64,000 nt of DNA, from contig NC_037646.1 in NCBI RefSeq assembly GCF_003254395.2, forward strand, positions 4,232,381 to 4,296,380, given 5' to 3'. Shown piece by piece: positions 25,771 to 39,560 of this stretch; position 1 is the first letter of the stretch; every line of letters begins with the position of its first letter. A program made the position numbers and the translations under genes. Source of the stretch: Apis mellifera. Lineage: Eukaryota; Arthropoda; Insecta; Hymenoptera; Apidae. The notes under the pieces are model-generated. The model saw only the letters and a list, made by a program, of their open reading frames with translations. It did no database searches and was not told the DNA's origin.

Positions 25771-28012
25771 CTGAAACATAATAATTCCATGGGTGTGTAT
25801 CTCTTCCACTCATTGTCACAGGATCGATTGTTCGTGCCTCGTTCCGAACAACATTATCCGGATATTCCGCTTACGATTATCCGATATTCATAAGAAGCAA
25901 CGAGGAACGGATTAAGCAGTTAGTTTTATATCTTTTAATTTATACGGCAGCACGTGAGAGTGTGGAGGAGCGTCCGAGCGGAAAAATTTTGATATTCATC
26001 GTTGTTTGAAAGTTTACCCCCCGCGTTATTTCTCTTTAAGCGTGGATGAACTTTTGTTCGATAATATTTTCGATGATACCGATGCTCTTATTTTTAATTA
26101 TTGTAATTTATTAACTCTACTCTATTGTATTGGAGGTAAAATGGAAAATTTAAAGTTGTTTAAAAACAACTTTATGAATGAGAGATTGATTTTATGATAA
26201 ATGACATTTCTCATTCCTACCGATATTTCTATCTGCGATGAAATAAATAATTGATACTGGAGATTTTAGAGAAAAGGGGGAAAAATAATTTAAGAGAGAT
26301 AAATTACGAGCCATTAATAATATTCAAGATGGAATTAAACTCGATTGTTCAAAATCACGTGCAGTCTTATAATTCGATTATTTAAATAGCTAAGAATATA
26401 AGAAGAATATAATTCGAAATCAATATTAAAATCTACGAATATCAATATTCTTAATAACTCAAAAAGTATGAATATAGTTTGCATCAATAAATGATGATTA
26501 TGGAGCAAAATTGTGCAGCCATTTTCTCATTCCTTACTGTGTGTACATAATGAAGTACATATCTCGGTAATGCCACCATCGACAGTGGCCACGGATGGAA
26601 TTAATCTCGTTCGCAGCACCATTTTCGACGATTAAATTTTGCAACAAAGAATCTCTTTGTGGATTAAACGAATTATGCTATGCTATAATAATAATTAGAA
26701 AAAAATATAGTATTTTGTATATTTTAAGTGACCCACATTCTTTATCATAGTTCTTTATTATTTATTATTTTACCTTTTTCTTTTTCCCTTTGGATAAATA
26801 GATTGATATTACAAGAAATGATTTTTTTTCTCAACTTCTGTATATATATTTAATATAGCTCAATTTTATTCAAGTCAATTTATGTTTACTTTTTATTTCA
26901 CTAAATTTTTTGTCGTATCTTTTTTTTTACAAAATATACAATCATATACATATACGTATTTTTATCTATTATTATTGTAAATTTCATCATTCATAGTTGA
27001 AATGATTTTCTGGGAAGCGAAAGAAAAACGACCATTAAAATCCTCGAATCGATTGATTCGAAATAAACGAGATCTTTCGTAGTTCAACCGCGTGCGTTCG
27101 ACTTTCCATTAAGTATATTGGATTTTCGATCGTTGTCGACAAATCTTTCGAAACAATCCGAATAATGGTATAAAGTAGGTCGTGGTATAGTTACAAAATA
27201 TCAACGATATAAGTTCCAGCAAGAAGAAGAATAACAGAAATTGGTCGAGGGGATCGTAACGACACACGTAACGTATCTATACGTGATAATGAAACTGGAA
27301 ATTGAACATAGTTCGAACATAGTACGTTTCTCGATCAAAAATAATAGAAACTGTTGAAATTCTGAGATTGTTACAACAATGGAATAATTTGAAAATTTAT
27401 TTTGCATTAATAAAAATGTATTAGAAAATATTAGGAAAGTTTTAGCTGTATTTGAATTATGATATTTCGTAAACTTCGCAAGGGAAATGAGGGAGATAAA
27501 TAGTTTTGTAAACAAGCTACTAGTTTCGGTTTATTGATTTATATGTCTCGATAAACTACAGGCAACATTCGTATAAAATGGACGCCCGTGCCATCGTTAC
27601 ATCGAAATCATGTTGAATAAAACATTCAACATTGATCAATGGAAACACGTCGCCAAGCAACGTGAATAACCGTGGCAGTTAAATATTCGGGATAAAATCG
27701 TGTTTTCAAAGTACCAATAATTGAGAATTTTCCCCAATTTTCGAATGGTGAAATAATACTAATAAAAATAATACGCTTATAGTATCACGAGTTAATCAAG
27801 AGTTATTCGTATATTTGAAAACGTAAAATTCATAGTGAGAATATTTCCGCAAATTAACGAAACCAATATTTTTAATAATAAAAACTGAACTGAAGGTAAA
27901 GTAAGGTATTGGAAAGATATTAAAATTGTCATAACGCTGGAAGAGTTGAAACGTAAACTTATTATTAAACGACTTTTTTAAACAACGAAGCTAGAAAAAT
28001 ATTCTCAATCGA

Positions 28013-28252
28013 GTAAAAATCAAAATAATTACCCTAAACTGTTATATTACATTATCAAAGAAAAAAAAAAGAACAACCAAAATATGATCAATAAATCCTT
28101 CCTCCTAAAAGAAACAAAGAATATCAAAATCAAAATAAAATGTAAAAATCAAAATAATTACTCTAAACTGTTATTACATCAAAGAAGAAAAAAGAACGAT
28201 CAAAATATGATCAATAAATCCTTCTCCCTAAAAAAAAAACACAAAGAATATC
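28013..28252. repeat. tandem duplication, unit about 129 bp
   Basis: The segment starting GTAAAAATCAAAATAATTAC at 28013 recurs at 28142 with the same order of landmarks: CTAAACTGTTAT.TTACAT, AAAGAACxxxCAAAATATGA, TCAATAAATCCTTC and AAAGAATATC. Differences are small indels in the A-runs and a few substitutions. The second copy ends near 28252. It lies inside the 15.2-kb intron, is very A-rich and encodes nothing recognisable. Confidence 0.85.
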
Positions 28253-28419
28253 ATAATTTAACTCCTTAATTTTCTTAATAAATAGAAAGGAGAGCACGCT
28301 TATAATTTCATTATCCGAAACACAATTTCCCTCAGAGATATTGCCATCAACGATAACACGAGAAGAAAATGAGAATCACCTCAAATTAATCGTGAGAAAC
28401 AAAATGGCGTAACATTAGC

Positions 28420-29090
28420 ACGACTCGTTTCGCCCCCCGCTAATTGTAATCTTGTGATGTACACGTTACTACCCCGACGAGTTCGCGGCCAATAAGCGAG
28501 GGGGCAATGTTTAGACCGGCTATTATCGCGTTCAGTTTTACAATCGAGGGAATCCACATTGGCGCGTGAACATCGCCAATTATAACACGATCCTTTAACT
28601 TTATCTATCTAACGAGCGACAGCTGAAACCAGAACCGATTACGGGCGAAGCGTGGCGAGGGAAATAACCGTTTAACCATCTCACCCCTTGGTCGGTGATA
28701 AACCGGTGATTCGCCGTAACGATAGAACCAAGTAATCGAATTTCAGTTATGTTATCGTCTTCCCTGTATGAATGGTTTCCTCTAACTTGATCGCATTATA
28801 CATAACCATCCAGCCGCGCCCCGTTTTCTGCGCCAACGCTGCAAACATGATTTCACATTTTCCAATATAAACGAATTTCGCGGAAGGGGGCAGGGTTGGA
28901 GGGTTAAACGAGATCAAACAGGGCGGGATATGAAATGAACTTTGTCCTAGCCAGGCCAGTTTAACGTCCGCTGCGTTACTTGTACTGTACTTGTACCGTC
29001 TTCGTCGCTCTCGATTCGAGAAACAAGGAAGGAAGGAGTTATTCTACGCGGTAAGAGGTCGCTCGTGTGCATCGAGCCTTAATGAACTAA
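28420..29090. other. GC-richer non-coding island in the 15.2-kb intron
   Basis: About 670 bases of higher GC, with no listed ORF of 60 codons or more despite the GC content. It contains CCAATAA and AACCGGTGATTCGCC-type words. It is a good candidate for an intronic regulatory element because openness to coding is not what sets it apart. Confidence 0.35.
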
Positions 29091-31585
29091 TCTATGTTTT
29101 GACGCGTTTTCATCGTGTGATTATTTGATTATTTGATCAAAGTAGAAATAAATAAATATGATATTTAATATGACATTCGTACGAATTTTGATTTCTATTT
29201 AATGAATAAAAATAATTGAAGTATAGTTATTTATTCTAGTTGAAATATAATTAAGAGTCCATTTTCTGAAAATCTTTATTCTTTAATCTCAATTGGGAAG
29301 AGGATTTTTTTCAAATTTTTGAAAAAGATTAATTATTTTGTAAAAAAAGAATTCTAATGATAATTCTAATTGAGAATGATTGAAATAGCTGGTGTATCAA
29401 GTTTGTAATTCAACACGTTTTTCAGTTAATTTGGATTTTCAGCGACAGGCGAAAATTAATATCGAGAATCAATTCTCGAGTGACAAAGGGATGAAGCATC
29501 GAGCATTTACGATTTAAACTGGAGCTGCCGGTTTTTCAATCTTCGATATTTATGACGAGATGAAGGGGGCAGAGGTTCAGATAGAAATCGATATAAAAGT
29601 CGTTTCACGGAATCCGGGAGTGAGTACGATTTTTCCTCGACTACGTGAAAACTGCGGCAGGCCAAGATTCGTTTACTTTAAGAACATCCCACGGTATTAT
29701 CGTAAAATATGAAATTCATATCCGTAAGGTCTCACAAAGTCTATCTCCGCGGTCCAACCGCGAAAAAATTTCTACCCTCAAGTGGTGCTAATAAAGAACA
29801 CGTTCCACGGATATTATTCTTTAACCGATGATAGTAACAATTTTCAACAAGCCTGATGGCACCGTGTCCTCTCTCGATCTACTTTAAGACATCGTGATAA
29901 CTTGTGACCTTTAATCCTGCGTTTGCTTCGTTTACGTCCGAACTCTGTTTGACAGAGCAGTTTTATGAAACTTTTACGAATGAGTTGGATAAAAGTTTCT
30001 ACGTCACTCTCCAGAGAACACTGTCGTTTTCTTTATTTTCCCGAAGAAAATTAGGATAACGTCGAGAAAGTAAAATTAAATATTATTTTAATTTGTGATA
30101 GAGAAATCTTGGAAAAAAGAGAAATGGATTATACGATAAAATTTTTACGTTATTCATGAAGAATTTTGTTGATTTATCATATTATATTTTTCCACTTTGT
30201 AAGAAAATTGAGACATATCAATTTTGAAGGGAGGAAAGAAAAAAAATTAAATGTTTGCTTAATTTTAATTTGGAACAATTTATAATACGTTTATTCTTTT
30301 TTTTAATGATTTCAATTTATGTGTAAAAAATGATTTATAATGTATTTGTAATAAATTTGATTGCCAATTCTCTCTCTATATTTCAATTATCGATTGTATT
30401 CAATTCCATTGTGTTCAGATAATCCAACGTAATCAAAGGTAGATGTAACCGAGGTTGTCTGATCTAGTCTTAATCAACCTAAAATGTAATCCAGCTTAAT
30501 ATGCTTAACATGTCTGATTAGAAACTGCCTAACTTCATTCTATAGTCAAGACGGTTATGCGCATCATCATTAAATTTTCAATAGATGTTGGTACAGAACA
30601 TTAAATATTAATATTCCGTATTATTAATTCGTGAAACTCAAATTTCTTGAAATAATGATAAATAATTTAGAATAAATATTTGTAAAATTATTTTTGCAAT
30701 GGGTACACTATTTTTAAGGTTATACTACTTATTAAATCAGATACTGATACAGTGTCGCGCAATTTATAAGCTTATACTACTTAGGAGCTAATAGATTGCT
30801 CAAAATGTTCTCTTATTAATATTTAATAATTATTCTGCGGATATTTCAGAAGATTTTATTAAATTATCTTATTAAATTGTTCAATTGAATATATATGCAC
30901 ATAAAAAATAATATATCCTATTATATACTTTACTTTCATTATTTTAAAAATATTTCAAATAGATATCATGTAAATGAATAAATAATTTTTCCTGCATGAA
31001 ACTATAAAAATTAACTTTTAAACAAAAATAACCATTTAATTTTTCATTATATTTAAATTCTAGAATTGTTAAATAATCTAACTTGCAAAATTTATAGGGC
31101 ACAGCAATATTTTATTTTCTCTGTTCCTCGTAAATTCCACAAGATAAACTTCAAATATTGTCAAATTACAAAAAAATTAGAGAAAAAACAATATTAATCT
31201 CCATACATTCTCAATGCTTCCAAAAAAAAAAAAAAAAAAAAAGAATCACGACCACAAAATCATTCTCGAAACGAAATAAATTCCGCTCGAAACAATTTTT
31301 AAAACAGCATAGATAAAATTTAATGATTCGAACATGACAGATTCTCCACACACTTACGCGTGCATTTTTTATTTCTAGTACAAATTTCCATTGATTTTCA
31401 TTTTTCTTTTTCTCTCTCTTTTTTTTTTTTTTCCCCTCCCCTCGAAATAACGACGAAATACGCGCGCATTTATACAGGGTTCGTTTCGAAACCGAATTTC
31501 CCTTGCACATCGCGACATTATCGCGTAGCCGGCAGGGTGGTTGGAGGGGGAGGGGGGCTAATTTGTGTCGCTGAAAGTGTTTTAT

Positions 31586-31603
31586 ACGGACGAATTCGTC
31601 CGT
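31586..31603. repeat. 18-bp perfect palindrome
   Basis: ACGGACGAATTCGTCCGT is identical to its reverse complement, and pairing does not extend further. It sits in a GC-richer island (31440-31910). Such a site could bind a dimeric factor, but no specific protein is indicated. Confidence 0.9.
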
Positions 31604-31837
31604 GGACCACGGAATATTGCTCGATACAAACGATCCATGAATCCCGCGGATTTGAATGGGCCACGGTTCACAGGGATTTCGACAGGCATCGGGTATCATT
31701 CGATCATCAATCTTGTTGCTCGCTTATCGCTGCCCGATTTCAAAATTGCTCTCACGCTGCACGTTTTGCGTTGTGTCACGTTGGTCAACAACTGTTTAAT
31801 CCACACCGGGGGTGTAATGGCAAAAGATATAAACTAC

Positions 31838-31861
31838 TGGTGGTGGTGGTGGTGGTGGTGG
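31838..31861 (+). repeat. (TGG)8 trinucleotide repeat
   Basis: Eight TGG units. They would read as a tryptophan or valine run in the ORFs that cross them, which argues against those ORFs being real genes. Confidence 0.95.
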
Positions 31862-33338
31862 TGATCAAAGGCGCGTATAAAATGCAAAAGATTATTGATT
31901 TTGGCGTACAATGAATGGACGATGGAAATATGATTATCAACGATCGATCGTTAATTCGATTTTGATTAATTTTTTTGAATTCTAAAAAACTTGCGCGATG
32001 GAAAATTGTATTATTCGATTAGGGAAGTCTGGTCTTCTCGAGAAATGAAAATGAAAGAAACAAGTGTTTTATTAATTGAGATAATATTATTAAATTAATT
32101 TTGTCGAATTGGGAGGAAAAATAAACGTAAAAGAGGTCTTGTTAGGTTTGAATGTGAATATGAAACAAGAGAATTTTATTTAAGGAAAGATATAATGAAA
32201 AAATACTTGACTAGCGTTGTTTCATCTTATTTCTTCTTATTATATACTTCATATTTTTCAGATTTGAAATAATTATGTAATCAATCCACAATTTCTTTTG
32301 CAATTCCGATATAATAACTTTAGATACACGATACAAATACTCATTTATCGTGTTTAACAAATAAAAATTAACGCTAAAATTGATATTTAATATTCTTCCA
32401 ATATTCGACCAGAAAAAAGAAATGGTGGATGCAGCACCCCGGAATAAATCGAAATAATGGCAATTACAATGATGACCGAACTTTGATACGCTCGTTACCG
32501 GGAAGATGTCGCACTTTTAATCACGGTGCACATTTAATTGCATTGTCATTTCTGTTGATACCCGGTCGAAACCGGGAAAAATACATGGATAGAACGAAAT
32601 GTTTCTCCCCGATGGAACAACTCTCTGTCACCAATTACGTGGATGCAGTTAATTCATTACGAAACTGTTGACTGAATTCGTTTTTGTCTCGTCAAAGTGT
32701 GAACTTGTAATTGCGTGTCTGCCTGTACGATGCGGCGACTTGGAATTGCATTAACTAATTTTACCATTTTTCTCTCTCTCTCTCCCTCTCTCTCCCTCTT
32801 TTCTCTCCCCTATCTACGAAATGTCGTAACGTATTTATCGACTGGTTAAACGTAACGATTGGCCAACGAAATCGCTCGAAAATTGGTTTTTAAACCTTCC
32901 ACCTCGCTCGAGCACTGTCAACGAATCAAATGGAACCGAGTGATTGCACAGTTGACTGGATGCAGAGAGACTATAGCATTATTGTATGTAAAAAATTTAA
33001 CGAAATCTTATTGGAGTTAATAAAAATATTTTAAATGGATGGATATGTGCGTTGCTTTACAATATCGTATATTATTGTAATATGAAATTAAAAGGATACA
33101 TTTAATTTTCTTTTGTCTTTTGAATATATAAATTATTTATTTAATTGTTATTGAAGAAAAGCAAAACTGAAAATCGTGACAATAAGTCAAAGGATTATGA
33201 TTCTTCTAGAATTTTAATTTAAAACGATTTGAAATTTAAGTATTGTGAGAGAGGGGTCGATAATGAAAACAGAATGAATAACTTTTTCCATAAAATGTAT
33301 TCTTTTATTCCCTTTAATTATTCACTAGCTTTCTTGAA

Positions 33339-33366
33339 ATTCGTTCTAACTAATTCGTTCTAACTA
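33339..33366. repeat. 14-bp direct tandem repeat
   Basis: ATTCGTTCTAACTA occurs twice head to tail with no change. Confidence 0.95.
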
Positions 33367-33929
33367 GAGAAGTTCGAAACTTGAAGTATGAGAATTGATT
33401 AAAGTTCAGCGTGCACGCAAAGAATAGTTCCTCGTTGCACCGCCATTTTCTTCTAACATACTTGCTGATTCCAGAAATCCTTTAACTACTTATAATGCTC
33501 CCATTGCAAAAGTTTCTATTATTCCCTGTCAGACATTCATCGATCTTCCCTTTCCTTCCCCTCTCTCCACTTTCACAATACTTAAATATAATGAATCAAT
33601 AAATCGATAAAATGGTTACTTAATATGAAAAATTTACGAGCTCCTCTCTGCTTTACAATTTTAATAAGCAAAGATTAAGAAGCGATAAAGAAAGAGTGAT
33701 AAGAAAAATACAATTTTATTACCACGATATTTTTCTATATAAATATATCAATTTTAAATACACCAATTATTTTAATAAAACATTCGTGTAATCTCATGTA
33801 AATTTACTGGAAACCGAGTTCCAAGTTCAATTTTTACCGAATATAACAGTCATCTAACTTCTAAAGCACACACAATCATACCTTTATATTTTCTAGAGGA
33901 CAATTCTCAAAGTTTGTGAAACTACCATT

Positions 33930-34270
33930 CGCGCGATTTAACCAGTCCTCCCTCCGTGGAAGCAACTGCCCGTTGAATAGAAATCGTGGGCAATTTCATT
34001 CGCGGCATCGAATACATTACACGTAGACGGGTGGACGAATTTAATAAAAATCAATTTTGCGTAATTGTTTGCGGAATGGCCGAAATCCGGGATAAAAATG
34101 CCGATCCACGTGCAGGGGAGATGAGAAGGTGGCACGGGTGTTCCCGAGCGTACGTAGCCAAGGAATATTTTCCATGGTAACGTTCGTATTCTTGCCGCGC
34201 ACGCTTGAAATTCATAGGCCATTTCGAAGAAGCGACCAAGAAGACGCATCAGAATTATCATAAATTCCTT
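33930..34270. other. GC-richer intronic island
   Basis: The minus strand is open for 107 codons (33938-34261) and the plus strand for 64, in overlapping positions. No domain is recognisable, and neither frame continues the beat Ig domains. Confidence 0.25.
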
Positions 34271-37200
34271 GATTCTTATATTTCTTTAAGCCACTCTTTC
34301 GGTTGGATGGATGGAGATGCTCGTATAAACGCATCTCTCTGATGCAGTTTATAGAATCGAAACGGTAAAACTTTGCGTTTGCTTTATTCGTTTATATTAC
34401 AGAGTAGATTTAATATATTAAAATTTAAATTTATTTGAGTATTAACGTATGAATATTTATAATTTTTTAAAATATATTTGTTACAGAGATACGTATATGG
34501 AAATATATAGAAATGATTGTTGGAATAAATTTAAAGAAAAGTTTTTTAATAATAAAATCTTGGAAATAAGTGAAAAATTTAATTGTGAGAATTGATTAAT
34601 GAATTCTAATTGATTGAAGAATAATAATACGATAGAGTGAATGAATAATTATTGAATATATAAATATATATAAGTATTATTCTATTTAATTAAATATGGA
34701 AATGAAAATATCTTTATTCAAATCAAGCAATTTATCCTAAATTACTTTTTTTACGTGAATTAGAAAGAATTTCGGAAATAAAATTTCTAAATTATCAAAT
34801 TATATCGAGCTTAAAAATACGTATTCCAATTTAATATATTCTCCATTGAAGTTTTTTAAATGCGACAAGGGTAAAATTCTTCTTACTATACTATTTCTTC
34901 GCATTCCACGAGATCGTCTTCTCATTGAAGCTCACTAGAATCGTGCATTTTACGAAATCACTGTACTCGGTCCCAGCAAATTGCTGGATTACAGAAATTC
35001 TAGGGCAACCGCTGCCAAGCATCGTGCATTCTATTCTATCTTGCATTCCTTGTTTCGAGAAATAAGTAGTGTTTTTCAAGCAATAGTTGTAGCTTAAATT
35101 AATATTTTAATAAACAAATATATGAAATTTATTATATTCGAAATGCTTTATTAAATCAGATGTCTTTGATAATAATTTTTTTTTTTTTTTTTAGCTCATT
35201 TTCATCAATCTAAATCCATCTGCAATTTAACATTTCTGCAGTTTATTTACAGTGTTCATCAAAAAAGATTATTCATTATGATGTTGCATCATTAAGTTAA
35301 AATGCACGATGATCATTGTGTTTAATATTTTCATTTAAAATAAGCGTTAAAGTTAGCCATTATCCATTAACGTAATGAAGGTAAATACGTTTCATAGTTT
35401 CGTCCATGGTTTCATTTTAAATTAACATAAAATTATTCAAAGCTTGTTTACGTGTATTTTCAAAATAAGTGTAATTAGACATAAGTGTAATCACATTACA
35501 CTGCAGTAGAATAATTGATTAATCAACAATCTATAGTAGTAGTTTAAAATAAAAACATTTGTACATAATTATTGGTCAGAGTTGTAGAAGAATTGCTGAC
35601 AAATTATTGAATGGTGAATTTATTGGAATCAACTGTTTTAATCATTTCATAATTTAATTTGATTCATATAAATTATCAAAATAATTCTATACATTTTGCA
35701 TTTTATATGTTATTATCCATAAGATATTTTTTGAAATTCTCTATATCTGTATTATTAAAAATATATATACATATTTTTTATTTAAAATCAAAATAAATTT
35801 CAAAAGTACGAAAAATAAAAAATATAATTTTTTTCTAAATTGTTCATTCAGAATTTCTATTTCTATTTCAATTCCAATTCTTATTGTTAAACTTCCCTAT
35901 TATTAAATTTCTCTAAATCCATTATTCTCCCTTATTCACGCAACAAAATTCCAATTTCCAAAAATACGAATAATCACGATATTAATTTATTTCTTTTATC
36001 TTCACGAGAGTACAATCTTTTTCATCAGTAGCGATAAACAAAATTCCCATAGGATCCAAGTATCTAAGATACAAATATCTTTCAAACGTGGAAACTGGGA
36101 GCATAGATACTTTTTCGTTTGAAAATGCAAAGGATGGAGATGGAAAACGTGATAGACACGTGGTCCTTTATAAAACGAGTTCACAAACCCTTCCAAACGA
36201 AATTCTGATCGAATAACATTCCGCTCGATTTCAAGTTATATTCGGTATCTGATCTCGTTCCCTGCAAATAGGTAACGTATAACGAATTCTCGAGATGCGT
36301 TATCTGTAAGACGGTTGATGGAAGAAATATAAAAAAAAAAAAAAAAAAAAAAATAAAAGGAGAGAAAGGGATATGAAAGAGTTTTTGCCAGGACAATTGA
36401 TCGGGCATGAAGAATTCCTCGAGAAGAGGAATCGAAACGCAGCCACCACAGGGATTCGAGTTTCAATATCGGAATTGCTCGCAATAAATTGGAGATTTCT
36501 CTGACCTCTCGCACGGACTGGCAAATAGAACTTGGTTTCGATTTTTCGAATAAAAAAATTCGCGATAAACAGATCGAAAAATTCGAATTTAATTAAAAGA
36601 GGATTCCTTACAAAGGGATTTTTATAAGGAATCATTTCCAGATAACTGAATATTGGATTGTAAACACGTAGGATACATCGATAAAGCTTGGTTTCTTAAT
36701 ATATTTGAGACCTATTTCTTATTAAGAATTAATTTATTATTATTATTATTCAGAAATTAAGATTTTTGCGGCAATATAAACTTTAGAAATAAATATTCTA
36801 AATAAATATAACAAGATATGGAAAATGGAAAGCTTAACTCATAAGGATTTTTATAAAAATTTATTTAAAATTTTGTTAAAAGTTGATTGAAGTTAATTTC
36901 TGAAAGATGATGGAATGTTTGAGAAATATTCATCTTACTTTTGTTGTAAAATTTTTAAAAATATCTTTGTAAGAATTGTGATCTAAATTAATCAAGATAT
37001 AAGAGATTATTATTATTTTTGACTGTAGAATTTGTATATCATAAATAGCACAGATTATCGTCATTAACCAAAGAATGTATACTAATAGCATTTCGAATAT
37101 TAATACAACCGAGATTCGAACATTATCAAGTATTGTTGTTACGAATATTATTTCCAAATACTATCGTAGAATATTGGACTATTATCAAATATTATATGTA

Positions 37201-38999
37201 GAACATTATTATCTCAATTATTGTAAATAATAACTCGTATTCATTTATGTACCAACTATTCTTGAATTTTAACTACTCTGGTATTATTTATCTTGTTAAT
37301 TTAACCAATAAATTTATTAAAATCATTAGAAAGAAAAATACTCATTTTTTATTCTTCCCTTATATTTATTTAGAATACATGTTTCATTTAAAAATATTCT
37401 CGAATGAAACAAAAATTAAATATACATTAGGAGATTAATAATCTTGCATTATTCGATAATCGAGTTAATAATTAATTGCGTGATAATAATCTTCAAGTCT
37501 TTGAGAATATAACACGGAAAGTATTAATTTTAAAAGATTAAAAATCAGAAAGAAGGAAATATTCAAATATTCATAAATCATATTTTAGATTTAAATTTCG
37601 TTAGAGAGAATTTCAATTCACACCAGTTTGAAATGTATTTAATACGATGAAAATTCATTTTCAAAAATCAAATATTATTCACATTGTTAATCTTTGAGAA
37701 GTCGGAAACGTTTCGTGCGTCTTCTCGTATTTACTGTCTTTCGAAGTTCAGCCTTTCTTCGTGTATTCGTTTGCACGAAACTCCTTGCTCCAATATTTAT
37801 GCACGCAACATTCACCGGAAAGTTTCGCTTCTATCAACTTCTCGGATTTGAAGTTTTAACTAAACTTTCACAATGAATAAATTGACACGCGGCTAACGCA
37901 CTCTTACGAAACAATGAAGCAACGATATCGACCTATTGTAATCCTGATTGAAACTTTTGTACAATTATCAATTAACTTTCGAGAATGAGGAAAAACAATC
38001 TTATTGAACCTTTTTATTAATATTTTTAATGGCAAATCGTTTCAAGAAATATCCAAATACTTTGTACAAAGAGAGGGAAATATTTTGAAAACACTTGATA
38101 ATTATTAATTTTAAAAAGAAATATAGATATTAATATTTATGATTCAAATTTTATCGTATTATTTAATTATCGATATTTATTATGAACAGTTTAATTTTTT
38201 TCCTTACTTTTGTACAAGTGCACACATCGTATCGTTCACTCAACAATTTCAAAAAAAGGGAGATGCATTTCATATTCCATTTTTCATGCTCTATTTCCAC
38301 ATCCTCTCTTATATTTTACTTTTAATTATTCCTGCAATTGAACATCTCTCGATTTAATTATATTCAAAATAGAAATTCGAGATTCAGTAACGCAAGATGT
38401 AGAAATGTAATTTCGATATGTATTAAATTATTGAAAGATGAAATGATTGAAGATTCGAGTTTTAACGTTTTACAGATTTATTAAAAAATAACGTCAATCA
38501 GCTTGATTAAATATATTCAATATTCTCTTTATTACAATTAAATTCTTGTATCGATTTATTAATAATTCCTCCCTAATTTATTTTTCACATTTACATTTAC
38601 CAATTTAAAATTTTCACGTCAACGACAAATTATTTATCGTTTTAATATAATCTTTTCATAAATTTTAGCGACACTAGCGCCACGTGATTAACTACTAAAA
38701 CCCAATATATATATATATCGAATTACTAGATATTACTAAATTATCCATGCACATCTTTAATTATTTACCACTTTCCTACTTTTCGTTATTTACAAACACG
38801 AGAGAAATATATTTTGTTAACTCTTTTAAACCTCTGCAGAGAAAAATACAATCGTGAACATAACATTCGTTTCTACAACTTCATTAATATAAAACCACAT
38901 TTGAATCAACAACTCGACGTTCGAATAATTACGTACGAAATCGGTTGTTTTCTACAACCAATCTAATAATAAATCATCGCCCCGATATTTCACGGGGAG

Positions 39000-39560
39000 A
39001 AAAAATACACAGAAATAAGAATGGAGGAAATATCGTTGTGAATTCGAGAAACCCGTTAACGCGCTCGCGATCCTGTGGCGTGCACTGATTAACCCCAGAA
39101 GCACTCCTTTGATCTCGCCGCGGCGTGCTCGAGGAAATTAGAAACACTCCGCGAATTTACGTGAGAGCCAGTTTCACGTGGTATACGTGATATCTATGTG
39201 TGTGTGCGTGTGCACGAGGAAACGTTCGCGACAACGAAGTCGATTCACGGGGGTTTTAGAAGGGGGCGCGACCAGTTCGAATCAAACGCGAACAGAGTTA
39301 ATGACGCTATCAAGGAGAAACTTTCTCCACGGTGTACGCACGGAAATTCGTGTGGATTCAACACTGTGAAGAGGAATGCGCGTCGGTGAAGTGGGGAGAA
39401 GGGAGGGGGTTGCAAATCTACAGGGTGTTCCTGAATGCAGTTGTTCTAATCTGATTTATCCTCGGTCGAGGAATTTTAGGTATTTTTTGAATTTTGATTC
39501 GGGGAATTTTTTTGTCTGCACGGAGGTCGGGCTAGGTTTGCGTTATTGTATCCGACTTTT
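39000..39560. other. GC-richer intronic island with GT run
   Basis: Higher GC and CpG-rich words (CTCGCCGCGGCGTGC), plus a GT/GC alternation near 39196-39215. Two overlapping 63-codon plus-strand ORFs are unconvincing. Confidence 0.3.

Noticed and set aside
31360..31914. 184-codon plus-strand ORF
   Set aside because: It starts at a non-ATG codon and runs through a poly-T tract and the (TGG)8 repeat; an overlapping ORF is open on the other strand. Length is due to low-complexity and GC-rich DNA.
39276..39285. GTTCGAATC, a B-box-like word
   Set aside because: No A-box or foldable tRNA body upstream.
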